The translations under genes were made by a program, and so were the position numbers. 64,000 nt of DNA, from the NCBI RefSeq assembly GCF_042477335.2, contig NC_091245.1:85598501-85662500 (forward strand), given 5' to 3'. Shown in pieces: positions 58,805 to 64,000 of the stretch. The first letter of the stretch is position 1, and every line of letters begins with the position of its first letter. This stretch comes from Ovis canadensis. Taxonomy: Eukaryota > Chordata > Mammalia > Artiodactyla > Bovidae. Under the pieces are notes generated by a model, which was not told the DNA's origin, did not search any database, and saw nothing but the letters and a program-made list of their open reading frames with translations.

Positions 58805-61800
58805 CTTACGTTTCGTTTAAATTTTTATTTTATATTTGAGTATTGTTGATTAACAATATTGTGTTAGTTTCATGTGTATAGCAAAGTGATTCAGTTATAC
58901 ATGCATCTATTCTTTTTAAAGTTGTTTTCCCATTTAGGTTGTTTTGAGTATTGAGCAGAGTTCCCTGTGCTATATAATAAAATCCTGCTGCTTATTTATT
59001 TTAAAAGTAACAGTGTGTATATATCAATCCCAAACTCCCAATTATACCTCCCCATCCCACCCTTTCCCCCAGTAAACATAAGTTTGTTTTCTAATTCTGT
59101 GAGTCTGTTCCTGTTTTGTAACTAAATTCTTTTTTTTTTTTCCCCTTAGAGTCTACATATAAGCAGTATCACTGACATTTGTCTTTCTGTGTCTGCCTTA
59201 GTATGATAATCTTCAGGTTGATCCATGTTGCTGTAAATAGCATTATTACATTCTTTTTAATGACTAAGCAATATTCCACTGCATATACGTGCCACATCTT
59301 CTTTGTCCATCCCTCTGTCAGTGGACAGTTCGGTTACTTCCACGTTCTGGCTCTTGCAAACAGTGCTGCAATGAACATTGGGATGCATGTATCTTTTTGA
59401 ACCATGATTTTCTCCGGATATATGCCCAGGAGTGGGATATCTTGGTACGGTAACTCCATTTTTAGTTTTTTAAGGAACCTCCATACTGTTTTCCATAGTG
59501 GCTGCAGCAATACCAATAGTGTAGGAGGGTTCCCTTTTTCTCCACACCCTCTCCAGCATTTATTATTTGTAGACTTTGAGGATGGCCATTCTTACTGGTG
59601 TGAGGTGATATCTCATTGTATGATATTTTTGATTGCATTCTTCTTAATAATTAGTGATGTTGAGCATCTTTGATTTGCATTTCTCTAATAGTGATGCTGT
59701 GTCTTTGGGCCATCTATAGGTCTTCTTTGCAGAAATGACTACTAGATCTTCTGCTTATTAATAGATTAGGTTGTTGTTTGATATTGAGCTGCAGGAACTA
59801 TTTGTAAATTTTGGAGATTAATCCTTTGTCAGTCAAATCATTTGCAAATATTTTCTCCCATTCAGTGGGTTATCTTCTCATTCTTTTTTTAAAGATTTCC
59901 TTTGCTGTACAGATGCTTTTGAGTTTAATTAGGTTCCATTTGCTTATTTTTGTTTCTATTTCTATTACTCTAAGAGGATCAAAAAAGTTATTGCTGTGGT
60001 TTGTGCTAAGGAGTATTCTGCCTGTGTTTTCCACTAAGAGTTTTATAGTATTCAGTCTTACATTTGAGTTTTAACCCATTTAATTTTTATATATAGTTTA
60101 GAGAATATTCTAATTTCATTCTTTTACATGTAGCTTTCCAGTTTTCCCAGAACCACTTATTGAAGAGACTTTCTCCTCACCACTGAATATTCTGGTTTCC
60201 TTTGTCATAGAATAGGTGACCATAGCTGAGTAGGGCTATCTCTGGAGTTTATGTCCTGTTACAGTGATCTATAATTTTGTTTTTGTGCTAGTACCAAGCT
60301 GTTCTGATTTATGTAGCTTTATAGTAAATAGTCTGGAGTCAGGCAGCCTGATTCCTCTGACTCTTTTTCTTTAACAAGATTGCTTTAGCTATTCAGGGTC
60401 TTTTGTGTTTTCACACAAATTAAATTTTTTTTGTCCCAATTATATGAAAAATGCCATTGGTAATTTGATAGGGATTTCACTGAATCTGTAGTTTGCTTTG
60501 AGTAGTATAGTCATTTTAACAATATTGATTATTTCAGTCTAAGAACATGGTTATTTCTTTTCATCTGTTTGTGTCATCTTTGACTTCTTTCATCAGGTCT
60601 TATAGTTTTTGCAGTATAGGTTTTTGCCTCCTTAGATACGTTTCTTCCAGAGTATTTTATTCTTTTTGATGCAGTGGTAAATGGAACTGTTTCTTTAATC
60701 TCTCTATTCTTTTGTTATTAGTGTATAGAAATGCAATAGATTTCTGTGTATTAATTTTGTATCCTGCAACTTTACCAGATTCACTGATGAGCTCTAGCAG
60801 TCTTCTGGTAGCATTATTAGCATTTTCTACATACAATATCATGTCAACTGCAAATAGTGACAATTTTACTTCTTCTTTCCCAATTTGGATTCCTTTTATT
60901 TCTTTTCTTTTTCTGACTGCTGTGGTTAGGATTTCCAAAACTTTGTTGAATAAAAGTGGCAAAAATGGATATCCTTGCCTTATTCTTGACCTTGGAGGAA
61001 ATGCTTTCAGTTTTTCCCCACTGAGTATGATGCTAGCTGTAGGTTTATCATATACGGCCTTTATTGAGATATATTCCATCAGTGACCACTTTCTGGAAAA
61101 TTTCTATCATAAATGGGTGTTGACTTTTTCAAAGGCTTTTTATGCATCTATTGAGATGATCATATGGTTTTTATTCAATTTATTGATGTAGTCCATCACA
61201 CTGATTTGTGGATATTTAAAAATCCTTGCATTCCTGGGATTAATCCCACTTGATCATGCCATACGATCCTTCTAATGTGTTATTGGAGTCAGTTTGCTAG
61301 TATTTTGTTGAGGGATTTTATGTCTGTGTTCATCAGTGACATTGCCTCTTTTTGAAGCATTTTTGTCTAACTTTATCAGGGTGATGGTAGCTTCATAGAA
61401 TGAATTTGGGAGTATTCCTCCCTCTGCAATTTTTGGAAGGGTTTCAGAAGGATAGGTATTAACTCTTCTCCAAATGTTTCATAGGATTTGCCTGTGAAGC
61501 CATCTGTTCCTGGCCTTTTGTTTACTGGGAGTTTTTGTTTTTTAAATAACAGTTTCAATTTCAGTCCTTGTGATTTGTCTGTTTGTATTTTCTCTTTCTT
61601 CCTGGTTCAGTCTGAGGAGATTGTACCTTCCTAAGGATTTGCCCATTTCTTCTTGGTTGTCCATTTTGTTGGCATTTCATTGTGGTAGTAGTCTTTTACG
61701 ATCATTTGTATTTCTGTGCTGTCTGTTGTAACTTCTCCTTTTACATTTTAAATTTTATTGATTTGAGCCCTTCCCCATTTTTCTTGCTGAGTCTGGCTAG

Positions 61801-62900
61801 AGGTTTATTAATTTTGTTTATCTTTCTAAAGAGCAAGGTTTTACTTTCACTGATCTTTTCTATTGTTTCTTCATCTCTGATATTTATGGTTTTTTCCTTC
61901 TAAAAGGAAACTTTGAATTTTGTTTTTTCTTCTTTTCCTAGATGCTCTAGGTATAAGATTAGGTTGTTAGAGATCTTTCTTGTTTCCTGAAGTAAGATTT
62001 ATTGCTATAAACTTTTGTCTTAGGACTACTTTTGCTTCATCCCATATATTTTGAACATCATACTTTCATTTTTGTTTGTCACTGGATATTTTTATTTCCT
62101 CTTTAATTACTTCAGCGATCCAATGGTTGTTTACTAGCATATTGTTTACTTCCAAGTGTTGTGTTTTTTATAGTTGTTTTTGCCTGGTAAATTATTTATT
62201 ATCTCATAGTGTTGTGATCAGAAAAGATGCTTGATATGATTTCAGTTTTCTTCAACTTACCTAGGCTCTCCTTGTAGCCCAGCATGTTATCAATATGGAG
62301 AATGTTCTATGCACACTTAAGAAGAATGTATATCCTGATGCTTCTAGATGGAATGCTCTATAAATATCAATTAAGTCCCTTGGTTGAATGTGTCATTTAA
62401 GGCTTGTGCTTCCTTATTGATCTTCTGTCTGGATGATCTTTCCATTGATTAAAGTGGGGTGTTAAGTGCCCCTACTATTAATGAGTTACTGTTGGTTTCC
62501 CCTTTTATGGCTGTTAGCATTTGCCTCATATATTGACATCCTCCTATCCTGGGTGCATGTACATTTACAATTCTTATATCTTCTTGGATTCATCCTTGTT
62601 CATTGTGTCCTTCTTTGCTCTTATAATAGTCTTTATTTTAAAGCCATATTTTGTTCGATATGAGCATAGCTACTCCAGTTTTCTTTTGATTCCCATTTGT
62701 ATGAAATAAATATTTCCATCCCCTTAATTTCAGTCTGTATGTGTCCCTAGATCTGAAGTGAGTCTTTTAAAGACAGCATGTATATGGGTTTTGTTTTTGT
62801 ATCCATTAAGCCAGTCTACATCTTTTGGTTGGAATATTTAATCCATTTATGTTTAAGGTAATTATCAATAAATATGTAGGCTCTACTGTTTCTAGCTTAG
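58805..62900 (-). mobile_element. LINE-1, about 4.1 kb antisense, ORF2 plus 3' UTR
   Basis: Runs from the 3' UTR (TTTTATTTTATATTTGAGTA) at the low end to ORF2 N-terminal sequence IITLNINGLN at about 62860. The minus strand carries RT-region peptides including [18 protein letters not shown] and [17 protein letters not shown] (60657-61079). The catalytic FADD appears as FAVD, and stops are frequent, so it is dead. It is missing ORF1 and the 5' UTR. It lies in the same orientation as VAV3, in an upstream intron. Confidence 0.9.
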
Positions 62901-62939
62901 AATTATTTAGGTCACAAAGGTAGTATGACTTCCAACCCC

Positions 62940-63245
62940 TCACATGTGTGGTCTTTGGATTTAAAGTTAAGAATTCTTTAGAGGACAGTATGGTACTGGC
63001 ACAAAAGCAGAAATATAGACCAATAAAACAAGATAGAAGGCCCAGAGATAAATCCATGCACCTATGTGCACCTTCCTTTGACAAAGGAGGCAAAAATATA
63101 CAATGGAGAAAAGATAGTCTCTTCAAGAAGTGGTGATGGGAAAACTACACGTAAAAGAATGAAATTAGAACACTTGTTAACATGACACACAAAGATAAAC
63201 TCAAAATGGATTAAAGACCTAAATATAAAAATTCTTAGAAAATTT
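62940..63245 (+). mobile_element. LINE-1 ORF2 fragment, sense, opposite to its neighbour
   Basis: The plus strand reads AGTATGGTACTGGCACAAAAG, and translates to FDKGGKNIQWRKDSLFKKW, from the ORF2 C-terminal third. The same L1 region is present in reverse orientation at about 60130-60310. This piece therefore comes from a different part of L1 than the adjoining ORF2 start. Confidence 0.85.
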
Positions 63246-63967
63246 CTTTTTTCCTTTCCAACCAAATGCTTGCTTTTCCTTTCTAATCAAGGCCCAAGCA
63301 AAGATAGGCATATCATCTTCTGTAATATAGTTTTCTTCTCATTCACCCACTGAAGGATCTGGAATTCACAGAGATACCAAAGTCTACGTTGTGCTGTAGC
63401 TCCAGGCTTTGTCTCCAAGTATCATATTGGCGGAAATAATAAACCTGTCTCTTTTATGTTCTTCCTGTGTTTTCCCTCCTTCTAAATATTTACCTTAATT
63501 TAACCTACAACCAACAAATTAATCTATAATTTCACTAAGTAAAGCAGTAAAATTTTAATAGCTATTAATTTTAAGCTATAAAAACAATTACATTTAGTTG
63601 GGAATCCAATTCATAATTATGTGTTCCTACAACTCTTTATCAGCTTAAAATCCTAAGCATATTTCTTTTTCCAGTAACCAGTTCACCAAATACCATTCAC
63701 TATGATCCTACAAGCTGATTCAATTAGTATCTGCCACTGATAGCTGCCTACATTTAGTTAGGGCCTTTTTTTGTTGTTTTTTTTGTTTTTTTTTTCACTC
63801 CTTTGCTCATTCATACAACAAAAAATATGTTAAATACCTACTTTGTGCTAGACTATTCCTAAAATAAAACTTCAAATGCTCATTCTATGCTATATTCAAG
63901 GAGCTGTGGAAGGTAAACAGTATGTGGGACATGAAATGCTTAGTAGTTTTGATTTGATGTCTTTGCT
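63246..63967. other. VAV3 intron, L2-like remnant at 63800-63935
   Basis: Mostly unique AT-rich sequence with a poly-T run at 63766-63796. CTCATTCATACAACAAAAAAT and CCTACTTTGTGCTAGACTATT look like an L2 end. Confidence 0.5.
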
Positions 63968-64000
63968 GTGCTTAGTTGCTCAGTTATGTCTGACTTTTTG
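63968..64000 (-). mobile_element. Bov-tA SINE, cut by window end
   Basis: GTGCTTAGTTGCTCAGTTATG at the edge is the antisense end of a Bov-tA. Confidence 0.85.

Noticed and set aside
60712..61191. A 159-codon plus-strand frame
   Set aside because: Complement of L1 ORF2 reverse-transcriptase sequence.
53726..64000. The upstream VAV3 exon encoding the end of the first SH3 domain
   Set aside because: I searched the minus strand for peptides like GFFPSDAVKP and for suitable splice pairs and found none; the exon probably lies beyond the window.

Overview
This is vertebrate nuclear DNA from a ruminant, almost certainly a bovid such as cattle, sheep or goat. The window is crowded with ruminant-specific repeats: about twenty tRNA-derived Bov-tA/Bov-A SINE copies, seven pieces of the RTE-type LINE BovB, artiodactyl LINE-1 pieces and a bovine-type mariner. 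Older mammalian MIR, L2, L1M, MLT1 LTR and Tigger remnants lie between them. I cannot decide the species from the sequence. There is no prokaryotic, CRISPR, rRNA or phage content.

One real gene is present: the 3' part of VAV3, on the minus strand. VAV3 is a Rho/Rac guanine nucleotide exchange factor and phosphotyrosine adaptor. I recovered six consecutive exons, each with consensus splice sites and compatible phases: 53725-53691, 45037-44921, 44360-44273, 36943-36814, 15149-14998 and 14333-14292, followed by a 3' UTR of about 2.2 kb with an AATAAA at 12112-12107. Joined, they give exactly 187 codons plus a stop. Against the 847-residue human protein, as I recall it, that is about residues 661-847: the linker, the whole SH2 domain and the whole C-terminal SH3 domain. 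Exons for the first SH3 domain and everything upstream lie beyond the right edge.

Layout. 1-12.1 kb is intergenic sequence downstream of VAV3, made of nested L1, MLT1 LTRs, L2, MIR, BovB and SINEs. 12.1-15.15 kb holds the terminal VAV3 exons and 3' UTR, in an 8.6-kb stretch almost free of young repeats. 15.15-36.8 kb is the largest intron; it carries a fold-back inverted repeat of about 184 bp arms, a mariner split by a SINE, and a 1.9-kb antisense BovB. 36.8-45.0 kb holds the three SH2 exons and another antisense BovB. 45.0-53.7 kb is an intron with antisense L1 and a sense BovB, ending at a 35-nt microexon. 53.7-64 kb is upstream intron, with the longest-reading BovB copy, a Tigger-like remnant and a 4-kb antisense L1.

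I found no unknown multi-gene system. The points most worth checking are the near-identical inverted repeat at 21.6-22.3 kb, the oppositely oriented BovB copies flanking the two main SH2 exons (a possible circular-RNA arrangement), a possible intron-retention C-terminus of VAV3, and the repeat-poor island around the 3' end.
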